Assembly (NCBI GenBank): GCA_019925095.2
Contig: CM034397.1
Coordinates: 7,273,763-7,337,762, forward strand
DNA from: Dendrolimus kikuchii
Lineage: Eukaryota > Arthropoda > Insecta > Lepidoptera > Lasiocampidae
Direction of reading: 5' to 3'
DNA length: 64,000 nt
Of the stretch, positions 46,469-58,192 are shown piece by piece. Made by a program: the position numbers and the translations under genes. The notes under the pieces were generated by a model. The model made no database searches, was not told the DNA's origin, and saw only the letters and a program-made list of their open reading frames with translations. Position 1 is the stretch's first letter, and every line of letters starts with the position of its first letter.

Positions 46469-46884
46469 AGCTCCACGAGCAACAAGCTTTAAAAATAAAT
46501 CATTCTAAACGCTGTTTGAATAAATTTCAGACGGAAAATTCAGCTAACGATTCCTATGTTTCATATAAATTAATATTAATCTGCCCTTAATGCCCTCTTT
46601 TAATCTAATAACGTTAAATCAAAACAATATTTTCACAAACATACTGATTCATTGAATTAATTACTTTGAGTTTATTCCTCGGTTTTCGTGAGTGCTCGAA
46701 CATGCCACAAGTTAATTAACATGGCAAATAATGGTTTATTACTGTAATGCACTTATGTTGATGGCTTCTCTCTTCATTATGCTACTCAGACATGAAATGT
46801 AGCGACTTTGTATGGCTGTTCATGTTACCTAGTTGTATTTGTATGAATTATACAACACGTTCAAAATTACTGAATCTAAATAAC

Positions 46885-46955
46885 GTTTAATTTTTTTATT
46901 GCATGAGTTCAATAGACACGCAGACGGACTACCTGATGGAAAGAGGTTTTTTTTT
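46885..46955 (-). repeat. Family A 3' fragment, 5'-truncated
   Basis: TTTTTTTATTGCATGAGTTC through CTACCTGATGGAAAGAGG, then the match stops at a T run. Retaining the tail and losing the 5' part fits LINE-type truncation. Confidence 0.6.
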
Positions 46956-47497
46956 CCTTTCTCCGGACGAACGAGATTGTCCAGGCTTCGTGCTTTTTTA
47001 TATTTTAATTTTTTATTTTATGTCTTTTATTTTGATCTATTCTTTGTTTCTATGCTCTTTTGTTTCTTACCTTTTATTTTTCCAAAAATGATTTTTACAA
47101 TTTTTACTTAATGCTAATACATTTCTTGCTACTTCTAAATGTTTACAACTTTTTTGTTTTTTTTTATAAAACTGTTAATTTATACAAAGTTATTTCCAAA
47201 ACTGTTAATTTATACAAAATTATTTCCAAAACTTCTTATCTTACTACAAAATTTCTTATTTCTACTTTCTACGCTCTTAGTTCTATTTAGGTACTACATT
47301 CTTATTCTTGCTTTCTTATTTTTGCTATTGCAAGCTTCTTATATCTATTTATGCTACTTATATAATTCAACTTTTATCCTACTATTTTTCCTGTTACATA
47401 TTATCTATTTAGTTTCTATCTATTTTTGTGGTTATTTCCTTTTTTATGTTTTCAGAGGTAATATCTATTTTCTTATTTGCTTTATTTATATTTGTAC

Positions 47498-47630
<133 letters not shown>

Positions 47631-47654
47631 CTAAATAGATAATAATTATACATC

Positions 47655-49082
47655 TTATATATCTATCGTTTTATTTCTACTAACTGTACTTTTTGCAACT
47701 TTTAGACAAAATTTGATAAAGTCCTCGACATTTCTTTTGAACATAAATTCCAGCATGTTTTCGTACTTAATTTCGACGCGAAGCTTGCTTTCGCAGTCCT
47801 ATCTCTCCCGGGCATAGACCGGGCATCAGAAAATAAGATGCGGGGCATCTTCTTGCTGCTCCTCATCGCAGATGCACGAGAAATTCTCTTTGCATCCGAA
47901 CCGGTTCAGGTACTCTTAGAATCCTCTGTGCCCTGTGAAGAGCTAAGTGTGCAGGCCGGTGAGGCCACCCTGCCTAACTACCTTAAAGGTCCGCGAGACT
48001 TCAGGGAAAAAGAGCTTCGTGACGGATGCCGTTGACTCTTGACAGTATCTCCGGTTCTATTCGTCAACCGTTCCCATTCGGAACTGCCGTTTGACGAAGG
48101 AAACCGGACACTTGTCATAAAGCGGCCTCACTTTCAGAGAAAATGCCGCCGCTTTCGCCAACTCATCCGCCCGCTCGTTTTCTCTGACGTCAACGTGGGC
48201 CTTCACCCAGTACAGGCTTACCACCTTCCCTTGGGTAACACACTGCTGGATGTTTTCCCTAGCTTCCGCTGCAAGTGGGTTCACAGGGCTCCAGTTGCAC
48301 AGCACCTGCAACGCCGATCTGGAATCACTGTATATTCCAAAGCTTCTTTCTGGACGCTTCCAAGCGACGCCGTAGGCTCACGTATCGCCAGCATCTCTGC
48401 TTGGTAGACCATGCAATAGGACGCCAGCTTAATCGGACCGGCTTTTCGTCTCGACCTCATTATCTCAAAAGGATAATGAGGCTCCGACCCGGCCTTCGAT
48501 TAAGCTGTCGTCCGTGAAGATGCCGACCGCCTGTAGGCGTTGCGCATCTACCTGCTCCTGGTCTATCAGGCGGCTAAACTGTAATTCAATCTGTGAGGCC
48601 GGATGAGTTGTGTTGGCGTAAGCAACTCGCATTTCCATCTCCCTGTCCCCAAGCATTGGCTGCTCTATCTACCGCTTGGCCTCGTATAAGGAAGCAACTT
48701 CCTTAATACGGAGGTCAAGGGGGAGCAGATCAGCCAACACTATTGCTGAGTTCACAGAGACGGTCTTGTATGCTCAACACATCTTTTGAGCAAATCCTCG
48801 TTGAACCGTGTTGAGTTGCTTACGCACACCCAACTTTGTGGCTGAAGGCGCCCAGACGCTCGCTGCATACAGAATTACTGCCTCCAGCACCGCTGTATAC
48901 ATAATCCGGACGATCTCACTCTTGAACATAGGAGAGAGCTGCATCTGCTCTTCTCTCAATGCTGCAGCCGGAGTCTCCGTCGAATAGCAGGACTACGTCA
49001 TCTGCAAAAGCCTGTACATATTCTCCACGCGCATCGAATCTTTTTAGAAGGGGATCGAGGAGCAGGTCCCAGAGGATAGCCC
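47655..49082 (-). pseudogene. R1/I-like LINE ORF2 fragment: RT, RNase H and zinc knuckle
   Basis: Read on the minus strand, the fragment starts inside the reverse transcriptase (ILWDLLLDPLLKRF, then FADDVVL at about 49008-48990, the catalytic box). It continues through the thumb (MYTAVLEAVILYAASVW) into an RNase H domain: FTDDSLIEG near 48520, AEMLAI and YSDSRSALQVL, then YWVKAHV with NERADELAK near 48180. A C-terminal zinc-knuckle region follows, with C-x-C, HLIF and CPVY near 47820. The frame ends at 47655. It is dead: in-frame stops at about 48668 and 47826, one frameshift near 48916-48959 and another in the RNase H region. The 5' part of the element is absent and the break abuts a family A fragment at about 49085. 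The order RT, RNase H, CCHC fits the R1/I group; the exact clade is uncertain. The 3' end runs into an (AT)n tract. Confidence 0.82.
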
Positions 49083-49084
49083 CC

Positions 49085-49262
49085 CCTCCCCTATGGATCG
49101 ATGGAAAGAGGTTACCATCGCCTATGAACATTTTTGTAACACCAAAGGTGCTACCAGTGTGCTGCCGCTCTTTAAAGGGAGACTGGAACCTGGCGACATA
49201 TGTCGAAACATAACTCAAGGTTGTTATGGCCGCATACTCTAGACCAGGGGTGGAGGCAATCT
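49085..49262 (-). repeat. Family A internal fragment
   Basis: TCGATGGAAAGAGGTTACCA through CTCTAGACCAGGGGTGG. Neither tail nor 5' end is present. It abuts the R1/I-like LINE pseudogene. Confidence 0.6.
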
Positions 49263-49689
49263 AACAAAGGGCAACAAGCTAAAGAATATTCTTATGTAAT
49301 CTGTTGAGGCGGGTGGTTCACGTAAACTTTAAAAAGACATCTAATACAAAATTGTCAATGATAAAAACACTGGACGTTCGCCGCCATTCCTATAGTCTTC
49401 ATTATACACGGATCAATACATTTGACCAATACTTCAAATTTTTTTTTTAATGATTTATACGTCGGTTTTTTATTTGATAATAGGTACCTACTTACGTATT
49501 GGTTTCTTTTTCAATTTACTAAACATAGCATTCGCGTGTTCAATGTAAAAAGTTTTAAGGTAACAATGTTACTTACTAATGTTGTTTATGTTGGCCAAGA
49601 ATAACAAACTGTATTCAACCGAAACTTGGTTAAGTCAACTATTTGATGTACACACGAATATAAGGAAATTGTAGGGGAGGGTCATGCTA

Positions 49690-49940
49690 AAAAAGCCGGC
49701 CTAAATATTTGCTGCGTTCAGCACCCATAAAGGTCAGCTGAGGTCCATTTAATAATAAATCAAGCGAGTTAATCGGACCCGTAAGGAACAATGGACTATG
49801 TTGCGTTTGCCTCTTGTCGGATTTATTTCCTAAGTAACAATAATATGAGGTAAGCGAATGGTCTTTGAGTTGTATTGTTCGTTTACACCTATCGCTGGCT
49901 TTTGTTTCTGTGTAGCTTAAGGAAATTTGACCGATATTTT
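49690..49940 (-). other. Unassigned open stretch of about 80 codons
   Basis: The minus strand is open across IGQISLSYTETKASDRCKR, SPLFLTGPINSLDLLL and TFMGAERSKYLGRLF, then a stop at 49687. No family recognised; the start is supplied by the neighbouring family A element. Confidence 0.25.
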
Positions 49941-49950
49941 TATTTTTATT

Positions 49951-50253
49951 ATAAGAGTTCAGCAGACAGTCAGACGGCCCACCTGATGGAAAACGGTTAC
50001 CATCTCCTATGAACATTGGCAACACCAAAGGTGCTACAAATGCAATGCTGCTCTCTTAAGTGAGTCTGGAACATGGTCACTAATGCCGGAACACAACTCA
50101 AGGTTATTAAGGCGGTATACTCTATACCAGGGTATGGTAACCATCCAGATGGGCAAATACCCTGCCACCTGGCTGTGGGTTGTTTCGTAGCCTCTTACGA
50201 CAGGCCACCCGGCCGCAGGAAACTATGTTCTTTCTCCGTTCCTGCACGGATCA
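49951..50253 (-). mobile_element. Family A element
   Basis: Full 300-bp layout from ATTATAAGAGTTCAGCAGAC to TCCGTTCCTGCACGGATC. The poly-A tail is short and degenerate. Confidence 0.78.
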
Positions 50254-50327
50254 AATGGAGTTAGGTAGTCCAGTGGTCAATAAGTGAACATTTATTTAAG
50301 ATACCATTTACGGAACCTTTATATTTA

Positions 50328-50592
50328 TACTAGCTTCAGCCCGCGACTTCGTCCGCGTGGAATAGTTAAACAAAAAGCAAGTTAAAAAAAACCCCGATTT
50401 TGAAACATTCTTCATTGGTGCTCCGCTCCTATGGATCTTAGCGTGATGATATATAGTCTATAGCTTTCCTCGATAAATGGGCTATCTAGCACTGAAAGAA
50501 TATTTCACCTCAGATCAGCAGTACCTGAGATTAGCGCGTTCAAGCAAACAAACAAATAAACTCTTCAGGTTTATAAATTAGTATAAGATTAT
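50328..50592 (+). repeat. Dispersed element with ACTAGC...GCCCGCGACTTCG head
   Basis: ACTAGCTTCAGCCCGCGACT, TCGTCCGCGTGG at the start; CCTGAGATTAGCGCGTTCAA and a TTATAAATTAGTATAAGATT end. The body is unlike families C, D, M or N. Confidence 0.55.
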
Positions 50593-50939
50593 TTTTTAGT
50601 ATATTTTCTCCTTGGTTTGTTGATTATACCTTTATTATTAAAAGTTTCCATTTATGGAATTTTTGGCTATAAGATCGCTCTTTGTACACAAATAATAATA
50701 AAACTTTTTTTTTTTTCTCAACACAACCAATTTGCAAAGAAACCTGGTGTGTGAGAGAGTTGACTGAAATAGAGTTACAAGAAATCTTCCACCAGGTACC
50801 AGTGCTCCACTGCAGAATAGTATCAGTATTAGTCTACGTTTTTCTGTAATGTTATACAATAAACAATTACCTATCTAACGGGAAAATATTTGTTAAAATT
50901 GTTGATAGGTTAAGTATTTATATAAGACAAATAAAAAAT

Positions 50940-51482
50940 CTGATATGTTACATAATTTTTTACATGTTTTGAATTTCTTTCGTGCTGTCACAATTTACGC
51001 CCTTCTACAAAACTTAAATTGAACACTCCTGCGCATAACTCAACTTTTTACAACAATTCTTTTACTGTTAAGGCTATACAGCTTTGGAAAGCGCTTCCTG
51101 TTACTATAAGACAAGCAAAATCGCTAGCGATATTTAAAACTATTATCAAAAAATACTACCTGTCGTTGGAATATGATATTTAAATTCATTATTTTGTCAA
51201 TATGTATTTGTATGGTATGTATATTAAGTATATATCTATCTAATATATAAAATTTCTGCATATATATACCATTTATGTATTTATTATTAAAAAGTAAGTA
51301 GTTCATACTATATGTTACGTATACCACCATCGCCATTATCATCTCAATTCATTCCTGGGATTGTCTGGATAAGATCGCTTTTTAGCGATAAGACCGCCCT
51401 TTGTACATAACTAGATATAATTTTAGTCTTTAAGTTCATGTTTGTATTGGTGTACAATAAAGCGTTATCTATCTATCTATAA
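50940..51482 (+). mobile_element. CR1/Jockey-like LINE, 5'-truncated 3' end (family E)
   Basis: The frame 51022-51183 encodes the last 53 residues of a LINE ORF2, with FTVKAIQLWKALPVTIR and SLAIFKTIIKKYYL, a pattern common at the C-terminus of CR1/Jockey-type reverse transcriptases. The 3' UTR carries GATCGC, then GCGATAAGACCGCC at about 51387-51400, and ends in an (ATCT)n tail near 51466-51482. Shorter copies of this 3' UTR are at 17920-18010, 28865-28985 and 44245-44390. Confidence 0.7.
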
Positions 51483-51484
51483 TT

Positions 51485-52180
51485 TGCTATAATGAACAAT
51501 CTGCATATCTATTTTATTATGCAGTAACGTATATAATTTAATTTATTATAAAGAAAACATAAAGAAAAAAATATCGCGTTACAATATTAATATTTTGTGT
51601 TGAAAGGAATTCAGAGTAGATAAAAATATTACTAAAAATATTGATACGTTAAATATATCGTTCAAGAATGGTATCTGAGGTATCTTTTAATAAAAAAATA
51701 ATCCAAAGGTCAAGCCATAATGTCAGGCAAATCTGACTTTTCCCTTGACCCCTAAGTTTGGGGACGCAACCCTTTCTCACACATTATGTACTGTATAAGC
51801 GAGGCTGTGTTTCTATTATATGGAAGAGAATCTCAATATAAAAATATCTTTGTTGTGCACGAATACAATAATGTACAACCTAAAACTAAAAAAAAATACA
51901 TATTATCTAGGTAGTGTAGAAAATGCGATATAGCATACCTGTTACCCTGCACTAAGTGAAACTGTGCAGTAGGGTCACAATGAATCCGACAACAGTTCTT
52001 GACACATAAAAATAAACTGAGCAATAAATAATATTTAAAATTGAAAAAACCTAACTAACCTATGACACGTGTGTGTATGAGAAGTGTGAAGTCGATTATT
52101 GTACGTACGGTACGGTGTATCTAATACTTGCGTAATGATGGGCATTAAGATTAAAATTTTATTGTTTTCAATGTTATATG
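51485..52180. other. No gene seen
   Basis: AT-rich, ordinary. 53545-54100 is the same, as are 35835-36495 and 33905-34855. Confidence 0.45.
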
Positions 52181-52474
52181 TATAATAATATCAGGCTACA
52201 GCCGTCCCACTGCTAGGATCTTGTCTTGCTATTTGAAGGCAATAGACGACAAATTCGTGAAACTTGTCCAAAGGTCTCTTTCAAGGTTTTATTTTATATT
52301 TTTATTTTTAACCCAGATAAACTACGTAAGCGTGAGGCAGTGTATTTATTACTCAATGGTCGGAATTCATAGGCTTTTGAATTAGACAGCTATAAAATTA
52401 CCGGGTCCTTTCTAATATGAGTTTAATTTTTTATAATTTTAATAAAAAATAAGTATATTTAAATAAACATAGAC

Positions 52475-52935
52475 CTCAATGTCATTATCCGCCGAGCTCT
52501 TGTCAGCGTCGGCAGACCAGCCATCCTAGAGCCAAATGGCTTGGTGCGCGACGATGCAAAGAGGCCGGATGGAATATTACTTATTATTCCTTGGTAGATG
52601 GGAAGGCGGCTTGTGTTGACTGACTCTGGCGGCATCACATCTTTCAGTGACTAAGTCAGGGGCTGGCAACGCTGTTTCAACAGCTGAAGATCTCAAACGG
52701 CGCAAATATGGAACCATTGGAAGGGGTTACATATTTGTGCCCTTTGGAGTTGAAACTTTAGGTCCGTGAAGTCCATGGGCAAAGGGTATCTTCAAAGAAA
52801 TTTGTAAGAAACTCTTTGATACCACCCGTGATTAGAAGGCTGGTTCGTATTTCGCGCACCGTATCAGAATTGCCATACAGCGTGACAATGCAGCCAGCCT
52901 TCTGGGCACGCTTCCCCCGGGCAGCGATTTGTTAC
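52475..52935 (+). pseudogene. Degenerate retroelement ORF fragment, family uncertain
   Basis: Reads [20 protein letters not shown] and RPDGILLI, then after shifts RRKYGTIGRGYIFVPFGVET and IAIQRDNAASLLGTLPPG. I recognise this as a protein segment often dispersed in lepidopteran genomes, with an RPDG...W..GR...D pattern like a restriction-like nuclease fold, but I cannot name the element class. Several stops and frameshifts show it is dead. Confidence 0.5.
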
Positions 52936-53246
52936 ATATTTTATGTTAATTTAGTTTATTTTAAGTATTCAATGAGTTAATTTAAAACATTTTTTACTTT
53001 AACATGTGGCGTATTTTCCCAATACAAGTAAGAAGTCGTGAAGCCGGGTAACAAACAAAGAAAGTGATCCTGGAGCTCCAAAGCAGACACTGAATGTAAC
53101 TATTATTACTGGGCTTATTGCTGGGCTAGTGATATAATTTTAAAGAAACGATCGAAGTAATTTAAGTTATTTTCAACAAAAATATACATAACAAATAAAC
53201 TAAGTTCTAAATAAATTAATATATTTTTATTTATTATATATATATA

Positions 53247-53542
53247 CGGGCATGTGGAAAGTATGCATGATGAAAGAATGACTAAACAGATATACAATGC
53301 AAAAGTGAATGGATGCAGAAATCGTGGAAGGCCACGACACACCTTCCATGATCAAATTGATCGTGTACTAGCAGAAGGTGATGTCAGGAGCCTTAAGAAC
53401 AGACGAGCGTGCATGACAAGAGTTATGAATGTCAAATAAGCAAGTGAGGCGTGTAAGAATAAGCCTGAATGGCGCTCTGTTGTTCGTGCCTACCCCGCAA
53501 GGGAACTGACGTAAAGTTATGTATGTCGGTATGTATGTATAA
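53247..53542 (+). mobile_element. RTE-like LINE 3' end (family B), second copy
   Basis: Nearly the same as 21500-21788: GHVESMHDERMTKQIY, RGRPRHTFHDQIDRVL and CMTRVMNVK, then a stop. It ends in the ACCCCGCAAGGGAACTG block and a (GTAT)n tail. 5'-truncated shortly before the GHVE motif. Confidence 0.72.
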
Positions 53543-54106
53543 TATATACTATAATAATAAAAGTTATTTTCATATTCTATTTTGTAGATTCATTATTATT
53601 TTAGAGAGTTTATAAAGACCACTCAGTGAAACTGTTTTTAATTTTAAATGGAAGATAAATAGTTTCTTTAGTCGTCTCAAAGTTAGCCGCAAGGCAAAGC
53701 GGTTCATATTTAAAATAAAGTTAATACAGAATCTACATTTAGATTTTTAAAATATATTATTATTATTTATATTAGGTACTTGCAATCATATCCAGAATTG
53801 TTTTTAATACCATCTACCACGATTTAGAATACTAATAATACGTAATGGTTCTCGTCCTAAAATAATTTCTTTGAAAGTAGTAAATGATTAGCTATGAGTT
53901 AGCCGTATTTCGTATTGTTATAACCTAGGCGCCGACAAAAACAAATTCACACCTGCATATCTCTAAAAGAACATGTATTACCCGTCAGCATTTGAACTAA
54001 TAACATTGAAACTATTGTAATTCTTTTATGATCGTCTTCTTTTGTTTACTTATTTTTTGGCATACGGCCTATTGTTGTATTGTAATCGTTTACAGCCACC
54101 TGCGGC

Positions 54107-54451
54107 TGTAATCATTGGCCAGGTGTTGTGGATTTTAAAGTACAAGCTGCTTCTAGGAAATTCGGTACGTTACCGGGCGGGAATATTGCATTTGTGCAGT
54201 ATAAAGCGATGGTCTGAGGGAGGAAGAGGCAGTCGAGCGAGTACCACAATCGAAGCGAGACGTGTGTACTACAATCGTTAATCTATTAGTAACGGACTTT
54301 GCGCGCTTTATTGAATTACGACTATCTGCATTACGTTTGGATTTGTTGTGTCCAGTTATATTTGTACCTGTGTTATACATGTTTTTATAGTTCTAATGAA
54401 CTCTATAAAAATGTCAACGGCATTTTTAATTCGAGTCTCGCATTCGTAACA
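54107..54451 (+). mobile_element. LTR-like unit, copy 1
   Basis: 345 bp from TGTAATCATTGG to CATTCGTAACA, the TG...CA border of an LTR. GTGCAGTATAAAGCGATGG near 54197 is a TATA box followed by CAGTCGAGCG. The shared core in the two copies is this promoter plus GACGTGTGTACTACA and ACGGACTTTGCGCG. No internal LTR-retrotransposon coding region is adjacent, so it would be a solo LTR. Confidence 0.5.
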
Positions 54452-54659
54452 GTATCATAAGTGATAGTGCCGATGGCCAAATAACCCCTCCCCCCCATAT
54501 TCCCTATTCAATCCCCTCGTTCCATTTTACTATCCTACCCCATCTATCCCATTGATCGGATATGAATGACTACTCAGCCGGAGCAAACCCTGACCTTCTA
54601 TTCACCCGACGCCGCCTCTCAAATCCTAGCGAACCGAGTAGAAATAAAAGAACACTTAC

Positions 54660-54870
54660 CGTCACTGCAGCTGTGTAAGGAATAATGCAAGATTTCACAC
54701 AAATACTACACGGGACACATTTGCCACTTTGATGGTTTTAAGGCACAATTTTCCGACGTTATTTGAACACTTATCGACGAGCGTGGCCTCGCGGCGATAG
54801 ATAGGCAGCCATTGCAGGTTCGCTCTGGCCAATAAGACGCGTGCGTATGGGCAGCGCCCCTACTAAGGAC
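54660..54870 (-). other. Candidate non-coding first exon with strong splice donor
   Basis: Minus strand: a CpG-rich stretch with CGCGTCTTATTGGCCAGAG (an inverted CCAAT motif) leads through about 190 bases to CTGCAGTGACG|GTAAGTG, an ideal donor at 54659-54658. The one ATG opens only a 13-codon frame, so it would be 5' UTR. No partner exon identified. Confidence 0.35.
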
Positions 54871-54884
54871 CGGCCGAATAAAAG

Positions 54885-55100
54885 TGTGGAAGAGAAAATG
54901 TTGCTGGGAAAGGGATACTTTTCGGGAATGTGATGGGATGTCGTAACACCTACTATTCCTTCCTCTCTATCCTATCTTATCAAGGCTGGCAATGCGTTGG
55001 CTACGCCCCAGGTTTTGCAAACGACTATAGGCGACGGTAACCAATTTGCATGAGCCGGCCATCTGCCTGTTTGCCAGTTTCGCAACAAAAAAAGTATTTT
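54885..55100 (+). repeat. Family V LINE 3' end
   Basis: GGGATACTTTTCGGGAATG, CTTCCTCTCTATCCTATC, GGCAATGCGTTGGCTACG and TATAGGCGACGGTAACCA, ending in CGCAACAAAAAAAG. Confidence 0.55.
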
Positions 55101-55449
55101 TGGAGTTTTAACGGCACAATTTTCTACATGGAAAAAGTTCTTGCTCCATGATCATTGTTAAAACGGTGAACGAGAAACACAATTTTTATAATTTTGAAAG
55201 ATAATACTACCCCATATATTGAATAAATAAAAAAGTGACTACGGAACATCACTATGGCTGATTGAAAACTGCTTAATTATACCACATGACTATGTACAGT
55301 AAAAAAGTCATTTCTGTGTTAAACGTATGAATACAGAAGCTGACAATAAGACTCAGCCTTCAATTTCAGCCGACCAACTTCTACTGCTGAACGTAGGCCA
55401 CCTCAAGTCTGCGCAACATATTCCGGTCTCCCGACACAATTAGGATATC

Positions 55450-55600
55450 CAGTATCTACCTGTATTTGCCTACTTGGATGACTACCAACCCTGGTTTAGT
55501 ACTCCACCACCATAACAACCTTGAGTTGTGTTCCGGCATTAGTGGCCAGGTTCGAGGTCCATTAGCGCATTTGTAGCACCTTTGGTGATACAAATGTTTT
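55450..55600 (+). repeat. Family A internal fragment
   Basis: CCACCATAACAACCTTGAG and GCGCATTTGTAGCACCTTTG, plus orientation. It ends at ATACAAATG without the tail. Confidence 0.55.
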
Positions 55601-55663
55601 CTTTAAGGGTGTACAATAAATCTTTATATCTACTCGAAACCATTGTATTGAGAAATATAATAC

Positions 55664-55702
55664 ATACATACATAACTTTACGCCAGTTCCTTTGCGGAAC
55701 TA
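55664..55702 (-). repeat. Family B LINE 3' tip next to mariner
   Basis: CATACATACATAACTTTACG and CCAGTTCCTTTGCGG match the 3' tip of family B. It stops at the mariner insertion, and the right flank does not resume it. Confidence 0.55.
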
Positions 55703-55704
55703 TA

Positions 55705-56989
55705 ATAGGTTGGGGAAAAAGTCTTTTCGCATATAGTATGTATGTATTTGTAATAAGATCTCTTTGACTATACCATTTGTATCTGGCTGGTTTTGGTATC
55801 ATTAAACAGTTTTAATTTTAAAGAAGACAATTCCAAATTCAAATTAGGAAAATGTGTGATTTTCATTTGTTTTTCTTATTGTTAAAATGAGTGAATCTAA
55901 TGAAGAAATTCGATACATTTTAAAATTTTACTACAAAAAAGGTAAAAATGCAACACAAGCCGCGAAAAAAAATTATGATGTTTATGGACTTAATGCTGTA
56001 TCTTTGAGAGTAGCGCAAATTTGGTTTAAGCGTTTTCAATCCGGAAATTTTGATATCAAAGATGCACGCCGCTCTGGTCGCCCTGTTACGTACAAAATTG
56101 GTGCCATTTTTGAAAAAGTGGAGCAAGATCGGCATATTAGTAGTTATGATGTAGCTGGAGAACTGGGAATTGACCACAAAACGGTTTTGGCGCATTTGAA
56201 AAAAGCTGGGTACACAAAAAGGTTCGATATTTGGGTGCCTCATGAGCTCACTGAAAGAAACCTAATGAACCGTGTACTCATTTGTGATTCTTTATTACGA
56301 CGTAGTGAAACCGAACCATTTTTGAAGAAGCTGATAACTGGTGATGAAAAGTGGATCACGTACGACAAGAACGTGCGAAAAAGATCGTGTTCAAAGGCCA
56401 GTCAGGCTTCACAGACTGTGGCGAAACCCGGGTTAACTCGCAACAAGGTGATGCTGTGTATATGGTGGGATTGGAAGGGCCTTATTCATTATGAGCTGTT
56501 ACCGCTAGGCAAGACCATCGGTTCTGAACTGTACTGCGAACAACTGATGAGATTAAAGCAAGAAGTTGAGAGAAAGCTGCTGGAATTAATCAACAGAAGG
56601 GGTGTGGTTTTTCACCATGATAACGCTAGACTTCACACATCTTTAGCCACTCAGCAAAAATTACAAGAGTTTGGCTGGGAGGTGTTAATGCATCTGCCGT
56701 ATAGTCCTAACCTTGCACCTTCAGATTTTCACCTGTTTCGGTCTCTGCAGAATTCTTTAGGCAGTGTCAGGTTAACATCACGAGAGGACTGCCAAAACCA
56801 CTTGTCGCAGTTTTTTGATCAGAAGCCCAAACATTTTTATAGCAATGGGGTCACGTCCCTACCTACAAGATGGCAAAAAGTTATCCAACAAAATGGCACC
56901 TACATACTTTAGTCAAATGTAAATAAACTTTATAAAAAAACCTTTTGAATTTTTATATAAAATGCGAATAAACTTTTTCCCCAACCTAA
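55705..56989 (+). mobile_element. Mariner element, nearly intact
   Basis: 1285 bp, a usual mariner length. The left end reads ATAGGTTGGGGAAAAAG and the right end, inverted, TTAGGTTGGGGAAAAAG; similarity runs about 28 bp with roughly three mismatches. TA lies directly outside both ends (55703-55704 and 56990-56991), the expected target duplication. One uninterrupted transposase frame fills the middle. The transposase wording resembles the cecropia-type mariners that also gave rise to human SETMAR, so I place it there tentatively. The left flank is a fragment of the family B 3' end. Confidence 0.93.
55887..56912 (+). CDS. Mariner transposase, full length
   Basis: 341 residues, against about 345 usual for mariner; it begins MSESNEEIRY and ends at a TAG at 56910-56912. 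The N-terminal part holds two helix-turn-helix regions (about residues 1-50 and 75-108) joined by a GRP linker at 65-67; WVPHEL lies at 116-121. The catalytic triad is D153 in TGDEKW, D245 in HDNARLH and D280 in LAPSDFHLF, with 34 residues between the last two, the D,D34D signature. It cuts and pastes the surrounding element at TA sites in the nucleus. There is no internal stop or frameshift. The motif YSPDLAP reads YSPNLAP here (N275); this D is conserved but is not a catalytic residue. It is either a recent insertion or still functional; activity cannot be judged from sequence. Confidence 0.93.
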   Translation: MSESNEEIRYILKFYYKKGKNATQAAKKNYDVYGLNAVSLRVAQIWFKRFQSGNFDIKDARRSGRPVTYKIGAIFEKVEQDRHISSYDVAGELGIDHKTVLAHLKKAGYTKRFDIWVPHELTERNLMNRVLICDSLLRRSETEPFLKKLITGDEKWITYDKNVRKRSCSKASQASQTVAKPGLTRNKVMLCIWWDWKGLIHYELLPLGKTIGSELYCEQLMRLKQEVERKLLELINRRGVVFHHDNARLHTSLATQQKLQEFGWEVLMHLPYSPNLAPSDFHLFRSLQNSLGSVRLTSREDCQNHLSQFFDQKPKHFYSNGVTSLPTRWQKVIQQNGTYIL

Positions 56990-56994
56990 TATAA

Positions 56995-58192
56995 TATTTC
57001 ATATATATCGAGTACTTTTCGGAAAAAGTTATTGACATACAAAGAAAGATCGACGCAATGGAGAGTCATGCCGAAAACAAAATTTTATTTTTGCCAAAAT
57101 AGTTACGAAACTCTTCAAAGAACTCACACATGACAGACTACAACTTCGTAACTAATTTTCATACGTTCAAATATCTTATTATAAAAAAACATGAGAGAAC
57201 ATACACGTGTGGGTTTTATTTAATAAAGTTCCATGTTAAAAGCAGTTCATAGCCGTCTGTCAGCCTAAAAAAAGGTAATTGAGTATATTATTTAAAACAA
57301 ATTCTATTGAAAAGATCACGTTTAGAAATGAGAACAAAATTAGACTACCATCATTAGCCTACATCGAAAAACGTTATCAAAAATCCGAGTGAATTTTCCC
57401 TCGCAGGTTTAAACACATTGGTGTATAATAAATAGGTACTGAAGTGAGATTGGCTCAGGTAAATGAGTTTGATGTTTATTTAAGACGAAATGGATTGCTT
57501 GCCGTCTCAATGTTTCCTGTTCTTTGCAAAAGAGTACAAATAATGTTATGTACAAAATCAGATTTAATTCACGTTCGTTAACAGAACTGTGATTGAAACT
57601 CCCGCTTTGGAGCTTAGTAATTCGATTTTTATTTGGTCCATTCAAATTGCAGCTTTGATAAATAAAAGGGATGTACAAATTGGCACACTGTTATTCTACT
57701 ATGTGATACCAGAGTGACAAACTGTTTTAATATTATATAGAAATCAGTATAATAAGATATATTTAATATATATATATAAATTTGAAAGTGGTTTTGCTTA
57801 TATGTCTGCTTGTACTTTATTTCAGAAAAGAGAAAACGCATACATAAATCTTTTAAATTCCGCTTAAGTAAATAACAAAAAATAAAAGCAATATCAACAA
57901 CAACACTGGAATAGTAAATGCAATTAGAATCCCTATTTAAATCATCAAAGCAAGCCAGTTACAGTTGTTAGTAACCCTTCGTTGGCGCGGAGCTTGCACT
58001 TTGCATATTTTCTGGACCCTGCATGACGATATCGAAACGGAACATATGCGAAAAATGACAAAATCACTGTTTTAATCCTTAAACAATGAAATCGTTCGGC
58101 CGTTTTAGAATCTATTCGGGACTAACTATCAGACAGATGGACAGAAGAAAAGTCTATGGGCAAATTTGTGGTAAAATAACATAGAATACATA
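56995..58192. other. No gene seen
   Basis: AT-rich DNA to the right of the mariner. Short frames only, none with a motif. 61575-62695 is similar. Confidence 0.45.
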
